Assembly: GCA_018817425.1 (NCBI GenBank)
Contig: JAHITX010000080.1
Location: 56,269-120,268, forward strand
Direction: 5' to 3'
Length of the DNA stretch: 64,000 nt
Source of the DNA: Pseudomonadota bacterium
GTDB taxonomy: Bacteria; Desulfobacterota; Desulfobacteria; Desulfobacterales; RPRI01
The position numbers were made by a program, and so were the translations under genes. Numbering within the stretch: position 1 is the stretch's first letter; every line of letters begins with the position of its first letter. Below the pieces are notes generated by a model, which worked only from the letters and a program-made list of their open reading frames with translations, ran no database searches and was not told where the DNA came from. Below are positions 1-8,324 of the stretch, in pieces.

Positions 1-2
1 AA

Positions 3-176
3 AGTGAGTTGACCTTTGTTTACACATTTTATGAGCTTGAAGATAAGAGGCCGGAGACAATAATGAAAATTGATGATCTCAGATATGACGGTATCGGAGA
101 TCTTCTGGTGGAACTTGGGAAAATCTCTGAAAGAGAAAAAATCAGGCTTGAAAATAAATACGATGCCGAAAATTAA
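3..176 (+). CDS. 3' end of an unidentified gene (partial)
   Basis: The window opens inside a reading frame that stays open from base 3 to a TAA at 174-176, giving 57 C-terminal residues. The tail is strongly charged and ends in [17 protein letters not shown]. No motif is recognisable in so short a piece, and no function is assigned. It lies 40 bp upstream of icd on the same strand, so the two may be cotranscribed. The call rests only on the open frame and a natural stop at a sensible distance from the next gene. Confidence 0.45.
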   Translation, partial: SELTFVYTFYELEDKRPETIMKIDDLRYDGIGDLLVELGKISEREKIRLENKYDAEN

Positions 177-216
177 AATAACAGGTGCAATTTCCCTTAA
201 AAGAAAGCTTATATAA

Positions 217-1443
217 ATGACTGAAGCTAAGATTACCATAAATACTGACGGTACGTTAAATGTTCCCGATTTCCCAATTATCCCATTTATTAAAGGAGAT
301 GGTACAGGGCCTGATATCTGGAATGCGGCAAGCCAGGTGTTTGATAAAGCTGTGGCAAGCGCATACAAAGGCAAAAGAGAAATAAAATGGCTTGAAATAC
401 TGGCCGGTGAGAAGGCATTTAAAAATACAGGAAAATGGCTTCCCGAAGAAACCATTAATGCTATCAGAAACCATGTTGTTGCCATAAAAGGTCCTATGAC
501 TACACCTGTAGGAAAAGGCATAAGAAGTGTTAATGTTTCTTTAAGACAAAAACTTGATCTTTATTCTTGCATTCGTCCTGTGAAATATATCGATTCCGTT
601 CCGAGCCCTATGAAAAATCCTGAAAAAGTCGATATGGTTATTTTCAGAGAAAATACCGAGGATTTATATGCAGGAATAGAATGGGAAGAAGGAAGTGAAG
701 GCGCTTTTGAGATCAGAAACTTTCTGGCAAATAATATGGGAGTTTTTCTTCCCGAAGATGCAGGTATCGGAATTAAGCCGATCAGCAAAAAAAACAGCAA
801 GCGTCTTGTTGCAAAAGCTATATCCTATGCGGTTTCTGAAGGACTTTCCAGTGTGACCCTGATGCACAAGGGCAATATCATGAAATTTACCGAAGGCGCT
901 TTTGTAAAATGGGGTTACGAAGTTGCAAAGGAAATGTTTGGAGATAAAACGATAACCGAACAGGAGCTTTTTGATAAATATAACGGAAAAAGACCCGAAG
1001 GAAAAGTAATAATAAAAGACCGTATTGCAGATATGCTTTTTCAGCAGGTTCTGTTGAGGCCTGAAGAATATGATGTTATTGCTACTCCGAACTTAAACGG
1101 TGATTATATTTCTGATGCTCTTGCCGCCCAGGTTGGTGGTCTCGGCATGGCTCCTGGCGCGAATATCGGAGATTTTTGCGCTGTTTTTGAGGCAACTCAC
1201 GGCACAGCGCCAAAGTATGCCGATAAAGATATAGTAAATCCCAGTTCCCTAATTCTTTCCGGTGCCATGATGTTTGATTATATGCAATGGGACGAAGTTT
1301 CCGAATTGATAAGATCCAGCCTGCAGGCAACCATTAATAATAAAATTGTGACATATGATCTTGCGCGCCAGATGGAAGGCGCTAAAAAGGTAAAATGTTC
1401 ACAGTTTGCCGCTGCAATCATCGAAAAGATGGGCACACTTTAA
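217..1443 (+). CDS. icd: NADP-dependent isocitrate dehydrogenase
   Basis: The 408-residue protein matches prokaryotic isocitrate dehydrogenase in length and motifs. It interconverts isocitrate and 2-oxoglutarate plus CO2 in the cytoplasmic TCA cycle, which many Desulfobacterota run in either direction. The substrate loop [11 protein letters not shown] (about residues 101-111) carries the conserved Ser and Asn. [13 protein letters not shown] follows near 145. The C-terminal [14 protein letters not shown] has the Lys-Tyr pair that marks NADP rather than NAD preference in the family. The ATG start precedes a typical N-terminus, but the preceding AAGAAAGC is only a weak ribosome site. comF follows after 6 bp. 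No regulatory kinase gene is seen nearby. Confidence 0.95.
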   Translation: MTEAKITINTDGTLNVPDFPIIPFIKGDGTGPDIWNAASQVFDKAVASAYKGKREIKWLEILAGEKAFKNTGKWLPEETINAIRNHVVAIKGPMTTPVGKGIRSVNVSLRQKLDLYSCIRPVKYIDSVPSPMKNPEKVDMVIFRENTEDLYAGIEWEEGSEGAFEIRNFLANNMGVFLPEDAGIGIKPISKKNSKRLVAKAISYAVSEGLSSVTLMHKGNIMKFTEGAFVKWGYEVAKEMFGDKTITEQELFDKYNGKRPEGKVIIKDRIADMLFQQVLLRPEEYDVIATPNLNGDYISDALAAQVGGLGMAPGANIGDFCAVFEATHGTAPKYADKDIVNPSSLILSGAMMFDYMQWDEVSELIRSSLQATINNKIVTYDLARQMEGAKKVKCSQFAAAIIEKMGTL

Positions 1444-1449
1444 ATACTT

Positions 1450-2274
1450 ATGATCCGCATAGCGGAGATATTGAAAGAAGCTGTTTTTCCTTCCAGGTGT
1501 ATTGTGTGCGGTTCTTTTTTTCACGGTTTTTCTAAAAACAATTCTGTAGATATTGATAATTTAGCGGACAAGCTGTCCGAAATGGAAAACATCACGTTTG
1601 AAAGAGTAATGTATCCATTCCTTTGTGCCGCCTGCTGTGACGATTATTTGCCTGTAGAATCTCCAATATGTTCCTCATGCGGGACTGTTTTTAAAAGCCG
1701 TGAGGGCGAAGACCATCTTTGCCAGAAATGCATTGAACATCCAAAACGTTTTGGAAAAGCCCGTGCTATATTTCTCTACAGCCAGGCAGTGATGGAAGTA
1801 ATTCATTCTTTCAAATACAAAGGAAAGCTTCAGGTTGCAGCTTCTCTTGAATTACTTCTTTTTTCCGTACTTATGCGGCACTGGAAACTAAGTGATTTTG
1901 ATATTGTTATTCCTGTTCCCCTGCATATAAAACGTTTCAGGGCAAGGGGATTTAATCAGGCCTATTTTCTTATAAGAAATTTAAAAGAATTAGCTGAAAG
2001 GTTCATGGTTGAATCAGGCCGGATTGAAATAGGCAAAGATGTCATTGAAAGAACCGTATGGACTCAGCCGCAAACCGGTCTGGGGCGCGAAGAAAGAATA
2101 AAAAATATCAAAGGAGCTTTTACAGTTAAGGAATCTTCTAAAGTAAAGGCAAAGAGAATTCTTTTAGTAGATGATGTATATACTACCGGAGCCACAGTTG
2201 ACGAATGCGCAAAAGTTCTTATGAAAAGTGGAGCAAAAAGCGTTGATGTTCTTACTCTTGCAAGAGCGATTTGA
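1450..2274 (+). CDS. comF: ComF family phosphoribosyltransferase-like protein
   Basis: This is a 274-residue ComF/GntX-type protein. The N-terminal half holds paired cysteines of a zinc ribbon: CIVCG near residue 17, CAACC near 59, CSSCG near 75 and CQKC near 91. The C-terminal half is a type I phosphoribosyltransferase fold with the PRPP loop ILLVDDVYTTGAT near residue 237. In naturally competent bacteria ComF acts in DNA uptake, but homologues occur widely in species with no known competence, and the substrate is unknown. It starts 6 bp after icd, so it is probably translated from the same transcript. The gene is full length. Confidence 0.88.
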   Translation: MIRIAEILKEAVFPSRCIVCGSFFHGFSKNNSVDIDNLADKLSEMENITFERVMYPFLCAACCDDYLPVESPICSSCGTVFKSREGEDHLCQKCIEHPKRFGKARAIFLYSQAVMEVIHSFKYKGKLQVAASLELLLFSVLMRHWKLSDFDIVIPVPLHIKRFRARGFNQAYFLIRNLKELAERFMVESGRIEIGKDVIERTVWTQPQTGLGREERIKNIKGAFTVKESSKVKAKRILLVDDVYTTGATVDECAKVLMKSGAKSVDVLTLARAI

Positions 2275-2507
2275 CAGATACGACAAATAAGAGTGCTAAT
2301 CACAATCTCCTTACTTTAAAACTATCATCCACACCAACCCCTTTTCCGGAAAGAAATAATTATATGCATCCCCTATTTTCTAATGATCAAGAAATAATGC
2401 CACATAGCTATAACATAAATTGTTTGATTTTAGATAAATATTAAAGTAGAAAAAAACCTGATTTGAAATACAGATATTTTCACATACATTAATTATTGAG
2501 CTTTACT

Positions 2508-3629
2508 ATGATACTTAATAAGATTTTTAGATATCTGATTCTTTGTGCTCTGCCTTTTATTCTTCCGGCTCTTGCTTGTGCAGAAAACCTGTCAGAAATT
2601 CCTGCTATTAAGTTCCAGGTATCAAAGCAATCCGTTTCACTTGTAAGATTGAGCGATATCGGAGCTACAGAAATCGTAGCCAATAAGAATATTGCCTTAA
2701 TCAATAGCGGCAGAAGTATTCGGGTGCTTAAAGCCAATAGCAACAAAATTGAAAACAAGTTGATTAGCGCACTTCCTCATAACTCATTTTGGTATGGCCC
2801 AGTATGCGTTATGAGGGATAGTTTTGTCATTGCTGTAACTGAATATCCGGAAGAACAAAGAAGTAAAGAAATAAACACGCATAGAGGTGGATTTAAAGCA
2901 GGGCCATCCTCGAACAGATTTATTATTATTACTCCATCTTCTCCTGATCGTTATATAAAGACACTCAAAGTATCTTCTCGGCCGCCACTAAATTATGACG
3001 GAATTAAAGTCGTTAAAAGTAATCAGTTTTCTGCTCATGTGCAAAGCTGTGCTTGGGACGGAAATGAGATATATTTTGGAAGCTACGGTTCATTTGGAAA
3101 AGCAAACTTTGAGAAGGGTACTATCGATTTGGTTGAAGAAGATGAAGGGCTTGCATTTAACCGATTTGCATTGCTTGTCGAGAGAAAGGCTATTTGGGTT
3201 GGAATTGATGAGGGTGGAATGGGTGGCGCATTCCTTGAGATGAAACCTTTGGAAGGTGAATCACGGTCATTCTCCATAAATACTGAAAATGATATAATTT
3301 CTTTCAATACTCTCTTGCGGCATCGAGGGTTATTGCTCGTTGGAACAAGTCACGGGCTATTTATGTTAAACGAAGCTTCTGGAAAATTTCAATGTTTCGA
3401 TTTTGGTGAGAGCCTCTCTGGGCTGTCAGTGAGTTCACTGGTAAGCTGCAAAGGGCTTCTCTGGGTGTTTATTGGGGGAGAATGGTTAACTGTTGATATA
3501 AAAAAGAACCACGCTGTTCATTACATCAATACAAGTTCTACCAAGTTGTCGACCGGTATTCCTTTTGGTAATGGATGGATCTTAGGTGGAGTTTCCGGTG
3601 TATGGAAGTGCCAATTTGCTTCAAGATAA
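2508..3629 (+). CDS. secreted protein of unknown function
   Basis: The 373-residue protein begins with a clear signal peptide: a basic N-terminus, a hydrophobic stretch LILCALPFILPALACA, and probable cleavage before ENLS. I chose the ATG at 2508 over an upstream in-frame TTG (2496) because it starts exactly at the signal peptide. The mature part has repeated blocks with Gly and aromatic residues, such as IYFGSYGSFG, IWVGIDEGG, LLVGTSHGLF and LLWVFIGGEW. These resemble blades of a beta-propeller, so a propeller fold is inferred. It is flanked by about 230 bp upstream and 100 bp downstream, so it may be its own unit. Function is not recognised. Confidence 0.7.
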   Translation: MILNKIFRYLILCALPFILPALACAENLSEIPAIKFQVSKQSVSLVRLSDIGATEIVANKNIALINSGRSIRVLKANSNKIENKLISALPHNSFWYGPVCVMRDSFVIAVTEYPEEQRSKEINTHRGGFKAGPSSNRFIIITPSSPDRYIKTLKVSSRPPLNYDGIKVVKSNQFSAHVQSCAWDGNEIYFGSYGSFGKANFEKGTIDLVEEDEGLAFNRFALLVERKAIWVGIDEGGMGGAFLEMKPLEGESRSFSINTENDIISFNTLLRHRGLLLVGTSHGLFMLNEASGKFQCFDFGESLSGLSVSSLVSCKGLLWVFIGGEWLTVDIKKNHAVHYINTSSTKLSTGIPFGNGWILGGVSGVWKCQFASR

Positions 3630-3731
3630 ACACATTTGCAATTACGATTATTGTATCGAACAATAAACGATAAAGCCGTTTGGCGTTGATGAATACATAC
3701 TCTCTGTAATATTTAAAAAGGAATAATAACC

Positions 3732-5054
3732 TTGAGTGAACTAAAACACTGGAAATGGTTAAAGGGACAATTACCGGAATGGATTGATAGGGGTATTATT
3801 ACTTCCGAGCAGTCGGAGAGAATAATCAATGAGCAGCCGATTGAACAGGGGCATAGCCTGCTGACGCGTATTTTAATAAGTATCAGCGCTCTTCTAATCG
3901 GTCTTGGAGTCATCAGCTTTTTTGCCTATAACTGGCAGGACATGACAAAATGGATGAAGCTTGCTACCATATTTTTGTCATTTATTATTGCTCATGGAGT
4001 CGGACTATGGCTGGGCCGAAAACCTGAAAAAAATGCACATACCGAATTCTGGCATCTGCTTGGTTCTTTTCTATTTGGCGCTGCAATTATCCTTATTGCA
4101 CAAATTTATCATATTGACGAACACGCCCCCAATGGTATTCTTCTTTGGTCGCTTGGGCCCCTGATGATGATGTTTATCCTTAAATCGACTCCACAAATGC
4201 TATTGTATGCCGTTTTGGTTATTGTTTGGCAAATAATGGAAATAGAATTTCATACATCTCAGTCATGGGCGGTTTTCTATGTTTGTACATCGGTTATACT
4301 ATTTTCCATTTATAAAAAGCACTGGTTTCCTGTAGCAATCGCAACCGTTTCCATAGTAGTTGTTTCTGCAATACAGTGTCGTTTCAGTAGCGTTAATCCA
4401 TTGGCTGTTCTGCTTTGTCTTGGTGCCATGTGTGTCGGTGTCGGTCTTTTAATCAGAAGATCATCCTACGCAAGCTGTGCAGTAACTCCGGAAGCAATTG
4501 GGCTTATTCTTTATATTATAATGCTTATTGCTTTCACATTTCCGGAAATCATAAAAGAGTCTTTTTTATCAAGAAAATATACTAAAGATGTAAGTATTAT
4601 TTATCCCTTGTTAATCACCTTTGCAGTATTATCCATTTGGGGATCGTTCTTATTGCCTTTAAAAACTTTGTCCGAACGCATTAAATCCTTACCACAGAAA
4701 AGCAATCTGCTTGTTTTTGCCGGATTTATTTTAGTCATTATAATTCTGTTTGCAGGCATATCCTCTGCATCTTATGAGTCGAAAAACGTTCTTAAAAACG
4801 TGGCAGCCATCGGGTTTAACATCATTGCTTTGATTCATGGAATTGTACTTATTTTTTCCGGAACCGGTTCTGGAAGAACAGGCGTATCTTTTGCCGGATG
4901 CATTATTGTTATCATCGTTATCATATCACGCTTTATGTCTTTTACGGATAATCTTCTGATTCGATCCGCATGTTTCTTATTGGCAGGAACATTTACATTG
5001 ATGATTTCCATTAAAACTTCAAAAGTAAAGAAGATTGCAGGTGCAAATGCTTAA
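3732..5054 (+). CDS. DUF2157 family polytopic membrane protein
   Basis: The 440-residue protein starts with about 50 soluble residues containing WLKGQLPEWIDRGIIT, typical of DUF2157, and continues as about eleven hydrophobic segments. The start is a TTG at 3732, preceded by AAAAAGGAATAATAACC, which supplies a ribosome site at reasonable spacing; no better ATG precedes the soluble domain. The next gene overlaps its 3' end and encodes a GDYXXLXY protein. This pairing recurs in many genomes, sometimes as one fused protein. The biochemical role of the pair is unknown; it sits in the inner membrane. Confidence 0.8.
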   Translation: MSELKHWKWLKGQLPEWIDRGIITSEQSERIINEQPIEQGHSLLTRILISISALLIGLGVISFFAYNWQDMTKWMKLATIFLSFIIAHGVGLWLGRKPEKNAHTEFWHLLGSFLFGAAIILIAQIYHIDEHAPNGILLWSLGPLMMMFILKSTPQMLLYAVLVIVWQIMEIEFHTSQSWAVFYVCTSVILFSIYKKHWFPVAIATVSIVVVSAIQCRFSSVNPLAVLLCLGAMCVGVGLLIRRSSYASCAVTPEAIGLILYIIMLIAFTFPEIIKESFLSRKYTKDVSIIYPLLITFAVLSIWGSFLLPLKTLSERIKSLPQKSNLLVFAGFILVIIILFAGISSASYESKNVLKNVAAIGFNIIALIHGIVLIFSGTGSGRTGVSFAGCIIVIIVIISRFMSFTDNLLIRSACFLLAGTFTLMISIKTSKVKKIAGANA

Positions 5055-6045
5055 ACGAAAAAATACATTAATAATAGTTGCGGTGTTGTTGCAATGTATT
5101 GCTTTGGCGGCAATTTGTTTTCAACGTGAAATAATACTTCATTCCGGAAATGTTGTTTATATGCGCACTGCTCCGGTAGATCCCAGAGATCTGTTTCGCG
5201 GAGATTATGTCAGGCTAAACTATGAGGCTTCAACTATTCCAAAAAATCTAATCACAGATGATCTTTGGGACAAAATAAAATCCGAGAATTGCGTGTATGT
5301 AATATATGAAACTGATGATCGAAATGTTATGATTCCAAAGAAATTGTCCGTAAATAAACCACCTGCTACCGAGAAGTATATTCGCGCATACACTACAGGA
5401 AAAATGTCTTGGGATGCTTTTCTGCGGTACGGTATTGAAAAATATTTTATGGAACAGGGCAAGGGACGCACGCTTGAAAAGGGCAAGACGCTGAAAGGCA
5501 TTCATATACCCCTTGAAATGGAAGTTGCAATCGGCAAAGGAAACGGAATAGCGGTTTTAAAAGGATATCGGTACGCCGATCTTGGAATGAATATAGTGAC
5601 CCCCAAAAGAAAAGATGAGAATGAAAATAAATCTTTTTGCATCACACTTAAAATTGTTAACGCATCCAATAAACCTCTATCAATAATACAACCGGAGGAC
5701 AACAGAACTTTTGAAATTGAGATATTGTCCAACAGAAATGAAAAAGAACCTATTGAGATAAGTGCTCCCGAAAATATAAGCATGTTTTACACTCAGTCTG
5801 ACATAAAAATTATTGCACCGGAATCTGTATATGATGTTAAAATTGATTTAAGCAATTCCGGTTACAAATTGCATAAAGGTGGTAAGGAGATTTCATGGAA
5901 TGATTTTTTTGCAGGATACCAAAATGCTCGCATTAAATATGTTTCTCCTTCACCAGAAAAGCTGGAAGGATTGAAAGGAGCTGAATCCCTATGGAAAGGA
6001 GTCATATACAGCCGAAATTTCACAAGGTATGATTTGTCGAATTAA
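5047..6045 (+). CDS. GDYXXLXY domain membrane-anchored protein
   Basis: The 332-residue protein has one N-terminal membrane anchor (IIVAVLLQCIALAAICF) and then the signature DPRDLFRGDYVRLNYE at about residues 46-61, which contains the GDYxxLxY motif that names the family. The remainder is predicted to lie outside the membrane. The start is ATG 5047, with an alternative GTG at 5041. Both lie inside the end of the DUF2157 gene, so the two are translationally coupled and probably form a complex. Later blocks such as IPLEMEVAIGKGNGIAVLKGY repeat the pattern of a second extracytoplasmic domain. Molecular function is unknown. Confidence 0.78.
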   Translation: MLKRKNTLIIVAVLLQCIALAAICFQREIILHSGNVVYMRTAPVDPRDLFRGDYVRLNYEASTIPKNLITDDLWDKIKSENCVYVIYETDDRNVMIPKKLSVNKPPATEKYIRAYTTGKMSWDAFLRYGIEKYFMEQGKGRTLEKGKTLKGIHIPLEMEVAIGKGNGIAVLKGYRYADLGMNIVTPKRKDENENKSFCITLKIVNASNKPLSIIQPEDNRTFEIEILSNRNEKEPIEISAPENISMFYTQSDIKIIAPESVYDVKIDLSNSGYKLHKGGKEISWNDFFAGYQNARIKYVSPSPEKLEGLKGAESLWKGVIYSRNFTRYDLSN

Positions 6046-6127
6046 TATGAAAGACAATGGTGCAAAAAAGTATTTTAGTATCAAAGGAAACAGTTCCAAA
6101 AAGTTTTAGAGAAAGGTTTATTGTTTC

Positions 6128-6826
6128 ATGAATGAAATTCTACTGGACAACATAAAGATTAAATTGGATCTTACTCCTCTTTTAAAAAAAGTAAGGTTAA
6201 CAGAAAATCATAACCGCTTTAATTCCTTTAAGGCTTTTTTCGATGAGGCTTATTCCGTATACAGGCCCAAGGTTTTATACAAGCCGCTTTATATTGATAA
6301 AAAAGAACAGGAGCAGGTGGTTATGGAAGAGATAGTATTTAAAAGCCGCATTCTTGCAGTAAATCTGGCAGATGTTCACCGGGTATTTGCCTTTATTGCC
6401 ACCTGTGGAACCGAGCTGGATCAATGGGCAAAAAAGAGAGAAAAAATGCTTGAAGAGTTTTGGGCTGATATAATAATGCAAAGCGTTCTTTTTGAGGCAA
6501 TTGATGTTATGAATGAAAATATCGCCCAAAATTTCAATCCGGGAAAAACAGCTTTTATGACACCTGGCTCTCTTGAGCAGTGGCCTTTAGAAGAACAGCA
6601 AACCTTGTTTTCCGCTTTTAGCAATGTCGAAAAATCCATTGGAGTTCAAATCAATGATGAGTTTATCATGACTCCCCGCCATTCTGTATCAGGAATCATC
6701 TTTCCAGCCGAAGTTGATTATGAAAACTGTCAGTTATGCCCTAAAGAAGAATGTCCTGGAAGACGGGCAGCGTATGATAAGAATCTATATGATCAGCGCT
6801 ATTCAATTAAGGCTTTATCGCAATAG
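6128..6826 (+). CDS. stand-alone MetH-activation-domain-like protein
   Basis: The 232-residue protein matches the activation (reactivation) domain of cobalamin-dependent methionine synthase, here without the rest of MetH. Evidence is GSLEQWPLEEQQTLF at about 147-161 and MTPRHSVSGIIFP at 181-193, corresponding to the AdoMet-binding core of that domain. It ends with C201-x2-C-x4-C209, an arrangement seen in stand-alone relatives that could bind metal or an Fe-S cluster. In MetH this domain supplies AdoMet for reductive remethylation of inactive cob(II)alamin, so this protein may reactivate a separately encoded corrinoid protein. No corrinoid protein or methyltransferase is adjacent. Confidence 0.8.
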   Translation: MNEILLDNIKIKLDLTPLLKKVRLTENHNRFNSFKAFFDEAYSVYRPKVLYKPLYIDKKEQEQVVMEEIVFKSRILAVNLADVHRVFAFIATCGTELDQWAKKREKMLEEFWADIIMQSVLFEAIDVMNENIAQNFNPGKTAFMTPGSLEQWPLEEQQTLFSAFSNVEKSIGVQINDEFIMTPRHSVSGIIFPAEVDYENCQLCPKEECPGRRAAYDKNLYDQRYSIKALSQ

Positions 6827-6871
6827 TTACATATACTGCTTAGAACTTGGCCATTTCATAATTTCGATATC

Positions 6872-6940
6872 ATATCGAGCGAAGCGAGATATCTTTTACA
6901 GGTTCTAATATCTATTAAGATTTCTCACTTCGCTCGAAAT
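6872..6940. repeat. imperfect inverted repeat, REP-like, between convergent genes
   Basis: Left arm 6872-6895 contains ATCGAGCGAAGCGAGA. Right arm 6917-6940 is its reverse complement over 24 bp with three mismatches, separated by a 21-bp loop. It lies between the convergent MetH-activation-like gene and hsp20, so it can act as a bidirectional terminator. The core TCGAGCGAAGCGAGA resembles short palindromic elements scattered through many bacterial genomes. Whether it is repeated elsewhere cannot be seen in this window; I found no second copy here. Confidence 0.65.
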
Positions 6941-6974
6941 GACAATATGTAATCGGATTTATGAGTTTATATTA

Positions 6975-7376
6975 CTACGATGTCACCGTAATCTTTCTGG
7001 GCATAGCTTTATCTGCTTTAGGCAGAACCAACCTGAGGACGCCGTCTTCTATTCTTGCTTCAATTTTATTCTGATCAATAACTTCCGAAAGAGTGAACTG
7101 TCTATAGTACTTTCCTATTTGAAATTCTATTATTACATCCGACTCATCAGATTCTTCCCATGGTTTAACATCTCCTGAGATTGTTAAAACTCCTTCATGT
7201 AAATCTATAGTTATATTTTCGCCAGTCACTCCCGGCATATCTGCAAGCAAAGTGATTTCGCGCTCTGTTTCGAAAATATCCACAGCCGGTGTAAATACCA
7301 ACCCTTCCTGTGTATACTCGGCAGGATTAATAACCTCATGTTTTTCTTTTACTTTTAAATCTTTGGTATCAGACAT
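6975..7376 (-). CDS. Hsp20/alpha-crystallin family small heat-shock protein (second of pair)
   Basis: The 133-residue protein is an alpha-crystallin domain with short flanks. The core runs from FTPAVDIFETEREITLLADM (about 28-47) through GVLTISGDV to the C-terminal EDGVLRLVLPKADKAMPRKI. Small heat-shock proteins hold unfolding proteins in a refoldable state without ATP. The ribosome site AAGGAGG lies 8 bases before the ATG. The gene is 27 bp downstream of the other hsp20 and clearly cotranscribed. The two proteins differ in N-terminal length and sequence, so they may form mixed oligomers. It lacks an obvious C-terminal I-x-I tail; PRKITV is the nearest match. Confidence 0.92.
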   Translation of the reverse strand: MSDTKDLKVKEKHEVINPAEYTQEGLVFTPAVDIFETEREITLLADMPGVTGENITIDLHEGVLTISGDVKPWEESDESDVIIEFQIGKYYRQFTLSEVIDQNKIEARIEDGVLRLVLPKADKAMPRKITVTS

Positions 7377-7403
7377 TTTTATAATCCTCCTTAAACGAAA
7401 TCT

Positions 7404-7868
7404 TTATTTTACACTTATCTGCCTTGGTTTTGATGCTTCTGATTTTGGGATTACTACCTTAAGCAGTCCATTTTTCATCTGTGCCTCAACCTTTTCGTTA
7501 TTGATCTCACCCGGAAGACTAATGATTCTTGAAAATTTGCCTGCTTCGCGCTCACTGCGATGGTATTTAATGTCTTTTCCTTCAGAAGGAATTTTTCGTT
7601 CACCTGATATCGTAAGGTTTTTCCCCATGACCTGAATATCCAGATCCTGAGCTTTCAAGCCCGGTAACTCTGCACGCACATAATAGTTATTCTGATTTTC
7701 TGTAAGATTGATCAAAGGAAAAACTCCGGCAGTCGTATAACCCCATGATGGTGAACCTCTAAACATCAAGCCGGAAAGTGCATCCATCTGACTTTTCATT
7801 TGATCCATTTCGGTAAACAGATTCCTTCTCCCAAATTCAGGGAAATCAAATATTCTTCTTATAGCCAT
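7404..7868 (-). CDS. Hsp20/alpha-crystallin family small heat-shock protein (first of pair)
   Basis: The 154-residue protein has an N-terminal region with DFPEFGRRNLFTEMDQM, an alpha-crystallin domain from about residue 50 (FPLINLTENQNNYYVRAELP) to about 147, and the motif GLLKVVIPKSEASKPRQISV near the end. A strong AAGGAGGGATAAC ribosome site precedes the ATG. It is the promoter-proximal gene of the two-gene minus-strand unit. No CIRCE element was found upstream; a sigma-32-type promoter was not identified with confidence. Confidence 0.92.
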   Translation of the reverse strand: MAIRRIFDFPEFGRRNLFTEMDQMKSQMDALSGLMFRGSPSWGYTTAGVFPLINLTENQNNYYVRAELPGLKAQDLDIQVMGKNLTISGERKIPSEGKDIKYHRSEREAGKFSRIISLPGEINNEKVEAQMKNGLLKVVIPKSEASKPRQISVK

Positions 7869-8324
7869 TTGTTATCCCTCCTTCATTGATTAAGTTGTTT
7901 GTTTATTCGATCATATTGTTACTGGTTTGCAAAAAACGCTTTATGCTTTGTTACGTTTATTTATCCACAGCAGCATACAAATGCGGATATATAGAATCCA
8001 AGATAAATATCTAAGTTATTAATAAATATATAATTGCATTATTTTATTTGACTTAATGGAAGGGAAGCAGATAATTTATTGCCATAGTTTCGCCCTCCAT
8101 TTTTTAGCCTTGATTAGCATCAAATCAAATAAAAGGAAAAATATGCAAAAAAGAAATGACATCGTTTTTTTATAAAATTAATATCTATTTTTTCTGTGTC
8201 AAGAAGTACTGAAAAAAATTTCTATGCTTAATGATAAGCATACCTTGAGCGAGGCAAATATTTCGTAATAAGATTAATAAATTTGAATGATTCCAAATCG
8301 CTTATCTATAAAAAGGAGTGAGAG
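7869..8324. other. AT-rich divergent intergenic region
   Basis: These 456 bp separate the divergent hsp20 pair and the flavoprotein gene. They contain no convincing small gene. A perfect DnaA-box sequence TTATCCACA occurs once at 7961-7969; a single copy is not an origin. A palindrome at 8223-8242 is listed separately. The ribosome site AAAGGAGTGAGAG for the flavoprotein lies at the right end. Confidence 0.5.
8223..8242. promoter_or_regulatory. perfect palindrome, possible operator
   Basis: TATGCTTA, a 4-base ATGA spacer and TAAGCATA form an exact 8-bp inverted repeat about 83 bp before the flavoprotein start. The arm length and spacing suit a dimeric regulator. No terminator-like T run follows it. 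The regulator is unknown. Confidence 0.4.

Noticed and set aside
7961..7969. Perfect DnaA box as origin evidence
   Set aside because: It is a single copy; one 9-mer is expected by chance in a long AT-rich sequence.
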